From NCBI GenBank assembly GCA_025655455.1, contig JAHXIV010000057.1:1-32658 (forward strand): 32,658 nucleotides of DNA, written 5' to 3'. The notes below the pieces were generated by a model. That model ran no database searches. It was not told the DNA's origin and saw only the letters and a list, made by a program, of their open reading frames with translations. Below, piece by piece: positions 24,123-32,658 of the stretch. This DNA is from a gamma proteobacterium symbiont of Taylorina sp. (GTDB lineage: Bacteria; Pseudomonadota; Gammaproteobacteria; GRL18). The stretch's first letter is position 1. Each line of letters begins with the position of its first letter. The translations under genes were made by a program, and so were the position numbers.

Positions 24123-25754
24123 ATGCCTACTGATTCAATAAATACATATACTCCCTCTTCTACTTCCGTGAGAAGACGCCTAACCCGAGATTTAACTCTA
24201 CTTGTACTATTACTTATTTCTCTATTTGTTTTTTTATCCTATTTATATTCTAAACAAATCCAGAAAAATATTACTATTGCAGTCATTGATGCTACACAGA
24301 ACTTAAGTATTGAAAAAAATAACCGTTTATTCGAACCAATCACTAATAATCTGGTATTATCAAAAAAATGGGCTCAGCTTGAATATTTAACGCCTGAAAA
24401 ACATAATGTCTTTAATAAGCGCTTTATTCCTATTCTGGAAACTTTACCACAAATATCTTCTGTGATTCTGGCCAGCTCGGACGGCAGGGAATACTTCTTT
24501 ACTAAAAGAGATGACGACTGGGTATCTCGCTATATCAACCCTGAAAAAAATGGCACCGATAGCGCCGTATGGAAACAGTGGAGCAGCAATAATCAACTCA
24601 TCAAACAATGGGAAGAAAATACTTCTTATCGGCCACTAGAACGTCCCTGGTACCAGCTGGGTATTACAAGTGATCAAAAAACACCCATAAAGTGGACAGA
24701 GCCATATAGTTTTTATACCAAACAAATACCCGGAATTACAGGGGTCACCAGCTGGATTGATAAAAATATTACCTATGTACTGGCATTTGATGTCACTTTA
24801 ACTGAAGTGGCTGCATCACTGACCAATACCCGAGTCAGTAAAAATGAGATATCCTATTTAATGAGCGCACAAGGAGAAGTCATTCTTCCTCCTGGAAATA
24901 AGCATGAGGTCAAAGGCTCATCAAAAGAAGGTAGTTTATATGCGCCTGGAAAAGATATGGGCAATTATATTATTTTTGATTCTGTCAATCACTGGTTGAA
25001 TCGAAACAAACCATTGGAACAAATTAATACCTTTTCCCGTAACGGGAATGTATGGTGGTACAAAATATTTAATCTTGAACAGCTGGGTCATTCTATTTAT
25101 ACCGGTGTTATCGTACCTGAAAAAGATCTCACCGATGTCATCAGTGAAAACTTCAAATTCATGCTTATTGGTATTTTAATACTCATTTTCATAGCTGTTA
25201 TTATGGCTAAGTTTCTGGTTAAAAAATATGCTCATCAATTAAAAGATGTCCCAAAAACATCCATTGCCAATGGTGACTTCAGCAATGAGATTTATCACCT
25301 GTTACGTGAGGGTGAAAGTGAAACTCTGGAATTCAAATCAACCATGAGGAAAAATCTTAAGTCAGGTAAAAATGGTAAAGAAATTGAAATTGCCTGGTTA
25401 AAGGGGCTGGTAGGATTTATGAACACCAATGGTGGAATATTATTGATTGGTGTTGATGATGATTCCAATATTCTTGGTATTGAGGCCGACGAGTTTGAAA
25501 ACGAGGACAAAGTACTACTTCATTTTAAAAATTTAATCAGTCAGCATATTGGTCTTGAATTTTCCCATTATATTCATTTAATCATCAACCGGATTGAAGA
25601 AAAAATGATTCTGGTCATTGAATGTGAACGAGCCAGCAGACCGGTGTTTCTATACCATAAAAATGAAGAATATTTTTATATTCGCAGCGGTCCTGCCAGT
25701 GTGAAGTTAAGTATCAGTAAAGTGATCAGATATATTCAAAATCGATATAATTAG
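24123..25754 (+). CDS. dCache-like sensor fused through a membrane helix to an AlbA_2/Schlafen-type domain
   Basis: Two membrane helices, about residues 22-42 and 343-365, enclose a periplasmic region of some 300 residues. That region has double-Cache features: ISSVILASSDGREYF, then YRPLERPWYQLG, KWTEPYSFYTKQ, and TYVLAFDVTLTEV. The cytoplasmic end (about 390-543) has the AlbA_2 pattern GESETLEFKST (from about 397), LKGLVGFMNTNGGILLIGVDDDSNILGIE, and a final YIRSGPASVKLS. AlbA_2/Schlafen domains bind nucleic acid, and some Schlafen proteins are RNases whose carboxylates lie in the ESxxxEFK segment. A Cache sensor normally drives a kinase, cyclase or chemotaxis domain, so this output is unusual. 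It stands between hpnC and hpnD. The start is uncertain: 24123 begins after hpnC, and an upstream ATG (24078) overlaps it. Confidence 0.78.
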   Translation: MPTDSINTYTPSSTSVRRRLTRDLTLLVLLLISLFVFLSYLYSKQIQKNITIAVIDATQNLSIEKNNRLFEPITNNLVLSKKWAQLEYLTPEKHNVFNKRFIPILETLPQISSVILASSDGREYFFTKRDDDWVSRYINPEKNGTDSAVWKQWSSNNQLIKQWEENTSYRPLERPWYQLGITSDQKTPIKWTEPYSFYTKQIPGITGVTSWIDKNITYVLAFDVTLTEVAASLTNTRVSKNEISYLMSAQGEVILPPGNKHEVKGSSKEGSLYAPGKDMGNYIIFDSVNHWLNRNKPLEQINTFSRNGNVWWYKIFNLEQLGHSIYTGVIVPEKDLTDVISENFKFMLIGILILIFIAVIMAKFLVKKYAHQLKDVPKTSIANGDFSNEIYHLLREGESETLEFKSTMRKNLKSGKNGKEIEIAWLKGLVGFMNTNGGILLIGVDDDSNILGIEADEFENEDKVLLHFKNLISQHIGLEFSHYIHLIINRIEEKMILVIECERASRPVFLYHKNEEYFYIRSGPASVKLSISKVIRYIQNRYN

Positions 25755-25790
25755 TCACTTCTTTTCCTAATGACCATAAGCCATAATATA

Positions 25791-26651
25791 ATGAATCCAG
25801 ACGAGTATTGCCAGGAAAAAACTCAGCAAAGCAGTTCCAGCTTTTATTATAGTTTTCTATTTCTGGATGATGTACAAAGACAGGCAATGACGGCTTTATA
25901 TGCCTATTGTCGTGAAGTGGATGATATTGTTGATGAATGCTCTGACCCTTCTGTTGCTATGCAGAAACTCAATTGGTGGCGAGAAGAAATTCATTGTCTT
26001 TTCCATGCAACACCAACACATCCAGTAACCCTTGCTTTAAGAACAGCCTTAAAGCAATATCCTCTACAGGAAAAATATTTTCAGGAATTAATTTCAGGTA
26101 TGGAGATGGATCTTCATACAGCACAATACAGCAGCTTTGATGAATTATCACTCTATTGTTATCGAGTGGCTGGAGTGGTTGGTTTACTTACCATAGAAAT
26201 ATTAGGTTATCAGCATCCTGAAACACAGGACTACGCAAAAAATCTCGGTATTGCCTTGCAGTTGATCAATATTTTACGTGATGTTAAAGAGGATGCACAG
26301 CGAGGACGTATTTATATTCCACAGGATGAACTGGCTCACTTTGAAGTTGAGCAATCCATGCTGACAAATACTTCGAATAACAGCAAGACTCTGGCTTTAT
26401 TTGAGTTTCAGGCTGATAGAGCTGAAGATTATTACCACAAAGCATTTTCTACACTTAAACAGTCTGATCGATATCAGCAGCGCACCGGTATTATTATGGC
26501 TGAAATTTATTTTGCCTTACTCAAAAAAATTAAAGTCAGGCATTATCCGGTATTAAACAAACGCGTTAAAGTCTCTAAGCTAAAAAAACTCTGGATAGCC
26601 TGGAGTACAGCACGCAGGGAATACAAGCGAATGCAGCAGACTAAAATTTAA
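25791..26651 (+). CDS. hpnD: Presqualene diphosphate synthase HpnD
   Basis: Condenses two farnesyl diphosphates to presqualene diphosphate, the substrate of HpnC. The start MNPDEYCQEKTQQSSSSFYYSFLFL matches the family N-terminus in two pieces (MNPDEYCQEK, SSFYYSFLFL). I therefore prefer the ATG at 25791 to the ATG 21 bases earlier; neither has a strong ribosome binding site. The first aspartate motif is YCREVDDIVDE near 39-49. The second is ILRDVKEDAQRGRIYIP near 159-175. The length of 286 fits. It is separated from hpnC by the Cache-AlbA gene, while hpnE follows after only 5 bp. Confidence 0.92.
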   Translation: MNPDEYCQEKTQQSSSSFYYSFLFLDDVQRQAMTALYAYCREVDDIVDECSDPSVAMQKLNWWREEIHCLFHATPTHPVTLALRTALKQYPLQEKYFQELISGMEMDLHTAQYSSFDELSLYCYRVAGVVGLLTIEILGYQHPETQDYAKNLGIALQLINILRDVKEDAQRGRIYIPQDELAHFEVEQSMLTNTSNNSKTLALFEFQADRAEDYYHKAFSTLKQSDRYQQRTGIIMAEIYFALLKKIKVRHYPVLNKRVKVSKLKKLWIAWSTARREYKRMQQTKI

Positions 26652-26656
26652 TCATA

Positions 26657-28045
26657 ATGAAATCAGCCTCATTAATAAATCTTTCAGATAAATCGATTTT
26701 CATTGTAGGTGCCGGCTGGAGTGGTCTTGCCTGTGCAGTTACTCTGGTCCAGGCTGGTCACAAGGTCTGTTTACTGGAATCTGCCCGACAGGCTGGTGGT
26801 CGAGCCAGAAGTATTAGCAGCAAGAATTCTCACACAATGCATCTCCCGGGATTGAAGCTGGATAATGGTCAGCACATTATGCTGGGGGCTTATTATTTTA
26901 CACAAGAAATATTTAAAACTCTGGGGCTTAAAGAAAGCAATATTTTACAACGTCACCCTCTTGAACTTAAGTTGTTTTCTGCAGCAGAAGACTCTATTCA
27001 TCTTAAAGCATCATCGCTGCTGCCCGCCCCTTTGCATCTATTAGCTGCATTTTTAACGATGCAGGGACTCAACTTGAAGGATCGTTTAAAAGTCATAAAA
27101 ATGGCTCTAATGCTTTCAATGTCAGGCTACCGCTTAAAAAAAGATATTTCTGTAGAACAATTATTAGCACAGCACCAGCAAACTAAAATATTGATTAAAG
27201 CACTCTGGGAACCCCTCTGCCTCGCCACCCTGAACACCCCAATTCATTATGCTTCTGCACAAGTTTTTCTTAATGTACTGAAAGACAGTTTCAACAGCAG
27301 CAAACATAATTCCGATTGTTTATTTTTTAAACAGGATTTATCACAAACATTCTGCTTACCTGCAATTCGCTTTATTAAAAATCATAATAGTGAGGTCAAG
27401 TGTGCAGAGAAAGTATTAGACATACAAATCAGACACTCCGGAGTAAATAAAAATAGTAGTGAATTTTACATTCAGACAGGACATCATTTTTATCAATGCA
27501 ATCAGCTTATTCTGGCCACTCCACCTCACATCTCTAAGAAATTAATCGATCAGTCATTACTGATAGGCAAAAAATCTTCTTTTAATTTTTTTTATGAACC
27601 AATCGTTACAATTTATATCCAATATCCATCTGAGATTAAACTACCACAGATCATGGTTGGTTTTTTTTCAAGCAGTTCTGAACATACATCTCAGTGGGCA
27701 ATTGACCGTTCACTGACAGGTCAGAATGGCCTTATTGCCGTTGTCATTAGTGGGTCAGGTAAGCACATGCAGCTGTCATCTTCTCAATTGGTTCATGCCA
27801 TTCACCAGGAACTCAGTCTGGTCATTAGCCACTTGCCTGATTTTCATGAATACAAAATCATTAAAGAAAAAAGAGCCACTTTCAGATGTCATGTTGATAT
27901 TGAAAGTCAGCGCCCAGGTACTATCACCACAGTTTCAGGTCTCTATCTGGCTGGTGATTATACTGATACCGGCTACCCTGCTACCCTTGAAGGTGCAATT
28001 AAAAGTGGAGTCATGGCTGCCAGACAAATTATCCGACAAAAATAA
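26657..28045 (+). CDS. hpnE: Hydroxysqualene dehydroxylase HpnE
   Basis: FAD-dependent amine oxidase/desaturase-like flavoprotein that reduces hydroxysqualene to squalene, the last step of the HpnCDE route. The dinucleotide-binding motif VGAGWSGLACA lies at about 17-27, followed by LLESARQAGGRARS. LDNGQHIMLGAY is a conserved family block, and the C-terminal FAD site is LYLAGDYTDTGYPATLEGAI near 430-449. The length of 462 is normal. It begins 5 bp after hpnD, so the two are surely cotranscribed. No terminator hairpin with a T run is visible after its stop. Confidence 0.92.
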   Translation: MKSASLINLSDKSIFIVGAGWSGLACAVTLVQAGHKVCLLESARQAGGRARSISSKNSHTMHLPGLKLDNGQHIMLGAYYFTQEIFKTLGLKESNILQRHPLELKLFSAAEDSIHLKASSLLPAPLHLLAAFLTMQGLNLKDRLKVIKMALMLSMSGYRLKKDISVEQLLAQHQQTKILIKALWEPLCLATLNTPIHYASAQVFLNVLKDSFNSSKHNSDCLFFKQDLSQTFCLPAIRFIKNHNSEVKCAEKVLDIQIRHSGVNKNSSEFYIQTGHHFYQCNQLILATPPHISKKLIDQSLLIGKKSSFNFFYEPIVTIYIQYPSEIKLPQIMVGFFSSSSEHTSQWAIDRSLTGQNGLIAVVISGSGKHMQLSSSQLVHAIHQELSLVISHLPDFHEYKIIKEKRATFRCHVDIESQRPGTITTVSGLYLAGDYTDTGYPATLEGAIKSGVMAARQIIRQK

Positions 28046-29009
28046 GACAGAAAAACAAACTTAAGAGACAGCTCAAGAGATAAAAGAAGGGGCAATGTTC
28101 GGATAAGTTCCCGGGGAAATGATCCTCACTTTAGAGGGATAATAGAGCAAGAGCATAAATAATCTTAATACTGACCTATACACTCTAAAGTTCATATCAC
28201 CTACATTATTTCCAAACTTTCTTTAATGTTGTTGAAACAATAACATTTACTCTGGTTTCGTCCCTTAGCATTAATTTTGGCTTCTTTTTTAAATTTGAAT
28301 CTATCTGAAAAAGCAGCCATTTCCAAATCGAAGAAATAGAATATTTTTTGAAAATAAGGGTGACTTGATCTAGCCAAACTGAGACATTCTAATACGAAGA
28401 TAAAATGGTGCCAATGACCTTTTCCAGTAGTTAGAGAGGGATATGGTTTCAAGGCTTGATTTCCAGTTAGCTGACATTTCAAATTACTCAAAAAATATAA
28501 TAAGTTTAAAAAAAATGCCTTTTCACAGCATTTAACCGTCAATCTGAATTTTTTTACAAAATGACGGCTTACCGATCCAGTGCTAACATTCTAAGTTACA
28601 GGATAAGTCGAATTGGTGGAATCCACCGTACAAAGCCGTTATTCTAGTAATTCTAACCAGGGTTTCTCCAGATAGAAAAGCAGTAATTTTAAATTCAGCG
28701 GTGTACCCCTGTCTGTGCCTGTTTGCTTTTAACATGTGCTAACGATACATGATTCATGCTACTTTTGGTTTACATTTGTATTGAGGTAATTCGTGTGCAT
28801 TTTATCATAGTGACATCTGCTTTTTTTTGAACTACACTACTCATAATAATGTGAGACAATTTTATGCAATAGTGTCATCCAGGTTAACACTTAGCGCAGA
28901 CATAGCTTATTAATATCTGATCGAAAAGCAATAGTAGAGGTAGAGTTTTGGCAAACTGTTTGTGGTGCTATTCTCCAAAATTATAATTGGAAAAGGTTAA
29001 GGTATAACT
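28046..29009. other. Long gap without a convincing gene
   Basis: A 113-codon frame on the minus strand (28201-28542) starts at TTG without a ribosome binding site. It is rich in Cys and Phe and resembles nothing I know, so I do not call it a gene. Two inverted repeats are visible. ACGGCTT (28564-28570) and AAGCCGT, about 65 bp later, would enclose a loop that itself contains the 13-base palindrome GGTGGAATCCACC (near 28614-28626). The left half could be decayed coding DNA. The last 60 bp include AAGG seven bases before the next start and a poor TTGGCA/TATTCT promoter match with 15-bp spacing (28948-28974). Confidence 0.45.
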
Positions 29010-30161
29010 ATGTCTACTGATCAAGAAGCTAATAATAATCATGCAGCAAATGAGATTGAGACTAAAAAATCACCTAAAATTGCACAAACTAAGGCTAAAC
29101 GAGATCCTGTCCGAACCATCACCATTGTTTTAATTGCTGTATGCCTTTTTCTTTTTATCTGGCATGTTGCTTCTGATCGCATGGCTCCCTGGACTGATCA
29201 TGCCCGAGTACAGGGATTTATTATCCCGATTACTCCAAAAGTGTCGGGTAAGGTGAAAAAAATTCATGTCACTCAGGATCAAATGGTTCTGGGTAGTGGT
29301 TTGATGATAGAAATTGAAACAGATAAATATGAATTAGCAGTACATAAGGCCAAATCACAATTAGAATTAGCTAATCAGGATGTGGGAGCCAACACTGAAG
29401 CAGTCGTGGCAGCTCAGGCCAATGTCGCTAACGCTAAGGCAAGTGTTAACTACGCTAGAAAAGAGGCGCAACGATATAAGGCTCTCGCTAAAGATGGGGT
29501 GATATCACAATCAAAATCGGATCAAATAACAGCAGAAGTAGGTAAAGCTGAAGCACAATTTGCCAATGCCAAAGCAAGTTTGGAAAAAACCAAAAAGCAA
29601 TTGGGTAAAGAAGGCCAGGACAATGCTGGTTTTCAAGCAGCATTATCAGCAATGAAATTGGCACAGAAAGATTTGGCTGATACCAAAATTTTTGCACCGT
29701 CTCTTGGGTGGATTGCCAACCTTAAAATTGATGAAGGTCATTATGCTAAAGCTGGCGTGCCTTTGATGACGTTTATTTCGGGTGATGACGTTTGGGTTAC
29801 TGCCTACCTGCGTGAAAATAGCATTACTAATCTTAAAGTGGGTAACAAAGTAGATGTTGCTCTGGATGTAAAACCCGGTGCGATTTTTCCAGGAGAAGTG
29901 ACTAGTATTGGCGGTGCGATCAAACAAGCATCAGGTGGTGGCATTGGTGATCTGGAGTTCATTGAAGATGATGGTAAATGGCTAAGAAATGCACAACGTT
30001 TTCCAGTCATAATACGTTTTACTGATGACAGTGTTACGGGTTATCGTAGACATGGTGGACAAGCAGATGTGCAGATTTATACTGATGAGAATAATACTAT
30101 TTTAAATAGTTTAGGCTGGCTATGGATACGTTTTTTGAGCATCCTTTCTTATGTCTACTAG
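29010..30161 (+). CDS. HlyD/EmrA-family membrane fusion protein
   Basis: Periplasmic adaptor anchored by one N-terminal helix (about 34-54). The beta-barrel/lipoyl part begins at DHARVQGFIIPITPKVSGKV in two blocks (DHARVQGFI, then PKVSGKVKKIHV) and is split by a long alpha hairpin, about residues 110-215, rich in Ala, Lys and Gln. The second lipoyl half reads DTKIFAPSLGWIANL, followed by the barrel segment VWVTAYLRENSITNLKVG. The 383 residues and the order match EmrA/AaeA-type adaptors. AAGG precedes the ATG. The stop overlaps the next gene, a DUF2955 membrane protein, by 11 bp, so the two probably form an efflux pair. The substrate is unknown. No outer membrane TolC-like gene is in the window. 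Confidence 0.9.
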   Translation: MSTDQEANNNHAANEIETKKSPKIAQTKAKRDPVRTITIVLIAVCLFLFIWHVASDRMAPWTDHARVQGFIIPITPKVSGKVKKIHVTQDQMVLGSGLMIEIETDKYELAVHKAKSQLELANQDVGANTEAVVAAQANVANAKASVNYARKEAQRYKALAKDGVISQSKSDQITAEVGKAEAQFANAKASLEKTKKQLGKEGQDNAGFQAALSAMKLAQKDLADTKIFAPSLGWIANLKIDEGHYAKAGVPLMTFISGDDVWVTAYLRENSITNLKVGNKVDVALDVKPGAIFPGEVTSIGGAIKQASGGGIGDLEFIEDDGKWLRNAQRFPVIIRFTDDSVTGYRRHGGQADVQIYTDENNTILNSLGWLWIRFLSILSYVY

Positions 30162-31233
30162 AATCGAGGTAAAACTTCCAAATACAGTGCTTGATAAGAA
30201 GCCTGACGTGACCCAATCATCCTGGCGTAATGATCGACTGCAGGTTAGAATCCTGCGCTTTGCACTGGGATTGACACTCGCAGTTGCTATCGTATTTGGT
30301 TTTGAATGGCCATTGTCTTTTGTGACACTTGTCTTTACGGCTCTATTTTTGTCTTTGCCTACACCATCTCCAACTGTGCATATTTTGCTCAGGTTAATTG
30401 CCTATGTAATTATTGCCTTTTCTCTGGGTTTATTATTTACAGTGTTTTTTATTCCCTATCCCTTCATTTATCTTATCATGTTAGGTCTGGTATTATTTCA
30501 TCTTTATTATTTTCTGCATCGAGGTGGACCAGTATTATTTGTTATTTTATGTCTTGTGTCCGTCCTTTTACCTCCCATTATTGGCATGCAATCGGATGCT
30601 TATGCCATTGGTTTTTCCTTGTATTTTGCGATATCGGCTATACTTGCAGTGATAATTTATGGCATATCACATGCTGTTTTACCTGAACCGGAAAATAAAA
30701 TTCAGCCTGTTTCATCGACTGGCTTTCAGCCCGGCTACTCAAAAGAGGCTGCCATCACAGCTCTTAAAGCGACAGTGGCCGTTTTTCCTGTGGCTGTGTT
30801 TTTTATCGTATTTAATTTAAAAGGTGAAATTTTATTATTAGTCTATAGCGCAATTTTTGTTATGTCAGCTGAACTTGCTAAGGGCTCAGCAGCAGCGTTT
30901 AAGTCACTAAAGGCGACCTTACTTGGCGGCCTGGCAGCCATTGCATTTTTTACCTTGCTTGTGCTGGTTCCACAGTATCATTTTTTGATTTTACTGATGT
31001 TCCTGGCATGTATGCTCTTTGGTATTGGGATTTTCACTGAGCATGCTTATGCAAAATATATGGGCTCAGCAGCCATTGCTTTTTTTATTTTAATCAGTTC
31101 CAGTATTTCAGCAGAAACCAGTGCCTTTCATAAGCTATTCATCAGAGTGCTATTATTATTCGGTGCAACTGCTTATGTCATACTCAGTCTGGCAATACTG
31201 GAACGTTTCTGGCCTGCAGAAAAACAAAATTAA
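30151..31233 (+). CDS. DUF2955 multi-pass membrane protein, probable efflux partner
   Basis: Inner membrane protein with roughly ten hydrophobic segments arranged as two sets of about five. The first is at residues 30-160, then comes a short soluble linker (QPVSSTGFQPGYSK), and the second is at 205-350. The first set starts with VRILRFALGLTLAVAIVFGF and WPLSFVTLVFTALF, a pattern I associate with DUF2955 proteins. These resemble the AaeB/FUSC group and occur beside HlyD-type adaptors. The 360 residues lack the large cytoplasmic domain of AaeB. Its ATG lies inside the end of the adaptor gene (11-bp overlap), so translation is probably coupled. Export of a small organic compound is the inference from the pairing. 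Confidence 0.8.
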   Translation: MSTRIEVKLPNTVLDKKPDVTQSSWRNDRLQVRILRFALGLTLAVAIVFGFEWPLSFVTLVFTALFLSLPTPSPTVHILLRLIAYVIIAFSLGLLFTVFFIPYPFIYLIMLGLVLFHLYYFLHRGGPVLFVILCLVSVLLPPIIGMQSDAYAIGFSLYFAISAILAVIIYGISHAVLPEPENKIQPVSSTGFQPGYSKEAAITALKATVAVFPVAVFFIVFNLKGEILLLVYSAIFVMSAELAKGSAAAFKSLKATLLGGLAAIAFFTLLVLVPQYHFLILLMFLACMLFGIGIFTEHAYAKYMGSAAIAFFILISSSISAETSAFHKLFIRVLLLFGATAYVILSLAILERFWPAEKQN

Positions 31234-31256
31234 TATTCGGATATCCAGGAAATACT

Positions 31257-31937
31257 ATGAAAAAAGCTGTAACAAAAGCGGATAACTATAGTTACATGCT
31301 AATTGGTTTAACTTTTTTATTATTTTGTAGTGCCGTTGTGGATGAAATAATGCCTGAAACTGGCCAGCATATTGTTCTCGCATCGATGGTCATTGCTTTA
31401 ATGTCAGGGGTTTGGAGTATTCGCTCAAATCATTTCGTATTTACTTCAGGCATTGGTTTTGTTTCTGGAGTGATTATTGTCATCATAATGGGATTAATAC
31501 TTGATGTGACTCAATTGGATGTTATTCACATGCTATTAATGTTATGTTTTTTTTGCATGACTCTCTGCTATGCAGGCAAACAGGTACTTTTATCCGGAAA
31601 CATTACTATCAACAGTATCATTGGTTCAATTTGTATTTTTTTACTGCTTGGCTTGATATGGTCTCTTTTGTATTTGCTTTTAATCGAGTTTTCACCTGAA
31701 TCATTTTCTGGTATTAGCATTAATTCATGGATAAATAACTTCCCTGAAATGGTCTATTTTAGCTTTATTACACTAACAACTTTGGGTTATGGCGATGTTT
31801 TACCAACCAATTCTATTTCACGTTTTTTGGCTTATATGGAAGCTATAACGGGGTTATTCTATATGGCTATAGTCGTATCCAGTTTAGTTGGCGCTCAGCT
31901 AAACAATGAGTCCAATAATAATGGGAATATGAAATAG
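31257..31937 (+). CDS. Potassium channel family protein
   Basis: Six or so hydrophobic segments are visible. The last two frame a pore loop containing TTLGYGD (about residues 173-179), the potassium selectivity filter, preceded by MVYFSFIT and followed by the inner helix YMEAITGLFYMAIVVSSLVGAQL. No RCK/TrkA regulatory domain follows; the protein ends about 15 residues after the inner helix. The N-terminal four segments lack an evident arginine-rich voltage sensor. The 226 residues fit small ion-channel proteins. AGGA lies seven bases before the ATG. It follows the DUF2955 gene by 23 bp and precedes an antiporter gene by 46 bp, so potassium and proton balance may be linked in one transcript. 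Confidence 0.86.
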   Translation: MKKAVTKADNYSYMLIGLTFLLFCSAVVDEIMPETGQHIVLASMVIALMSGVWSIRSNHFVFTSGIGFVSGVIIVIIMGLILDVTQLDVIHMLLMLCFFCMTLCYAGKQVLLSGNITINSIIGSICIFLLLGLIWSLLYLLLIEFSPESFSGISINSWINNFPEMVYFSFITLTTLGYGDVLPTNSISRFLAYMEAITGLFYMAIVVSSLVGAQLNNESNNNGNMK

Positions 31938-31983
31938 ACTTTATTTCATTGATTTAGATAACATTCAATTTAGGAGTCAAGTA

Positions 31984-32589
31984 ATGTACGAAAATTTAGC
32001 AATTCTGGCCATTTTTGCTTTTATTTACAGTACTGTCGCTGGCAAATTAGAAACAACAATCATATCAGGGCCACTGGTTTTTATGGTTTTTGGTCTGATA
32101 ATGGGACCTAAAGTACTTGGCATTCTTCAAATGGATGTCACGCAATCTGAGCTGCGTGTGCTCGCAGATATTACTCTGGCACTCTTTCTCTTTGCTGATG
32201 CAGCCAACGCAAACTTGAATGTCCTTCGAAAGAATTTTCAAATTCCTCAAAGAATGCTATTTATGGGTTTACCTATGGTAATTCTACTGGGATTTTTGAT
32301 TGGGCTACTGATTTTTGATGAACTTGGCGTGTTTGAAGTTGCCTTATTAGCAACTATGCTGGCAGCAACCGATGCCGCTCTGGGCAAGGCAGTATTAACC
32401 AATAAAGCGGTGCCTGCCAGTATTCGTGAAGGACTTAATACAGAGAGTGGTCTTAATGATGGTATTTGCGTTCCTATTCTTTTTGTTTTTCTTGCCTTAG
32501 CTGTTGGTACTGAGATTCAAGGCAGTAGCATTGGGCTGGCATTAAAGCTGGTTATACAGGAAATTGGTGTAACTGTTCAGCGTAATTAA
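31984..32589 (+). pseudogene. Cation:proton antiporter (NhaP/CPA1-like), truncated after about 196 residues
   Basis: The start is well marked (AGGAG eight bases before the ATG). Membrane segments in order include an N-terminal helix, LVFMVFGLIMGPKVLG, the RVLADITLALFLFADAANANL block, VILLGFLIGLLIF, and LLATMLAATDAALGKAVLTN (ion-site region with the Asp). These are followed by REGLNTESGLNDGICVPILFVFLAL, the conserved ESxxND stretch of this family. Full members have 400 or more residues with 12-13 helices. Here the frame passes QEIGV and stops after TVQRN. I found no continuation in the other frames across the remaining 69 bases, which turn very AT-rich. The break may mark the edge of inserted DNA, so the protein is probably non-functional. 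Confidence 0.75.
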
Positions 32590-32658
32590 AATTAAAAAAG
32601 ATGGAAAAAAATACTTGACAGGTATTTTAGTTTACATTTGAAAAAATCACAGTATTTT

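Noticed and set aside
28201..28542. 113-codon minus-strand frame in the gap after hpnE
   Set aside because: It starts at TTG with no ribosome binding site, has an odd composition rich in Cys, Phe and Lys, and matches no family I know; described under the gap instead.
32615..32643. TTGACA near the right edge as a promoter
   Set aside because: No acceptable -10 box lies at 16-18 bp, and the hexamer sits in the loop of a 7-bp inverted repeat.

Overview
The window reads as the chromosome of an AT-rich gammaproteobacterium. The evidence is gene order: gyrA, serC and pheA lie on one side and mtnA, an MTA/SAH deaminase, ubiG and a mupP/gph phosphatase on the other, the arrangement I recall from Pseudomonas aeruginosa (about PA3166-PA3172). 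A 15-nt copy of a gammaproteobacterial tRNA-Glu 3' end and an hpnC-hpnD-hpnE squalene pathway agree with this. An AT-rich methanotroph or sulfur oxidiser would fit, but the genus cannot be fixed from these genes.

Positions 1-481 are the right end of an integrated mobile element. From right to left it shows a tRNA-Glu 3'-end attachment core (467-481), four 11-bp direct repeats in two tandem pairs (296-347), and the first 60 codons of a leftward tyrosine-recombinase integrase (89-271). The integrase is cut at codon 60 by what looks like the tip of an IS3-like insertion sequence, whose orfA begins at position 27 and runs off the window.

Positions 587-3394 carry an HD-GYP protein and an unusual fusion of a helix-turn-helix-like segment, a coiled coil, a 2Fe-2S ferredoxin and an FNR-type reductase. 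A perfect 20-bp palindrome follows.

Positions 3599-9192, on the minus strand, hold serC, serA, pheA, hisC and tyrA, covering serine and phenylalanine/tyrosine synthesis. gyrA (9527-12145) lies upstream, separated by a 31-bp imperfect inverted repeat.

Positions 12299-18787 form a sensory block: a leftward TonB-dependent receptor and, divergently, a small periplasmic YfiR-like protein, a hybrid histidine kinase (HisKA-HATPase-REC-HPt) and a REC-LuxR response regulator. It sits between gyrA and mtnA, which are neighbours in Pseudomonas.

Positions 18800-23088 cover methylthioadenosine salvage (mtnA and a deaminase), ubiquinone synthesis (ubiG), a HAD phosphatase and a small membrane protein.

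Positions 23221-28045 are hpnC, hpnD and hpnE for squalene. Between hpnC and hpnD lies a membrane protein joining a dCache-like periplasmic sensor to a cytoplasmic AlbA_2/Schlafen-type domain. This is the most unusual gene of the window.

After about 960 bp with no convincing gene come a HlyD-family membrane fusion protein, a DUF2955 membrane protein, a K+ channel and the first half of a cation/proton antiporter that stops early (29010-32589).
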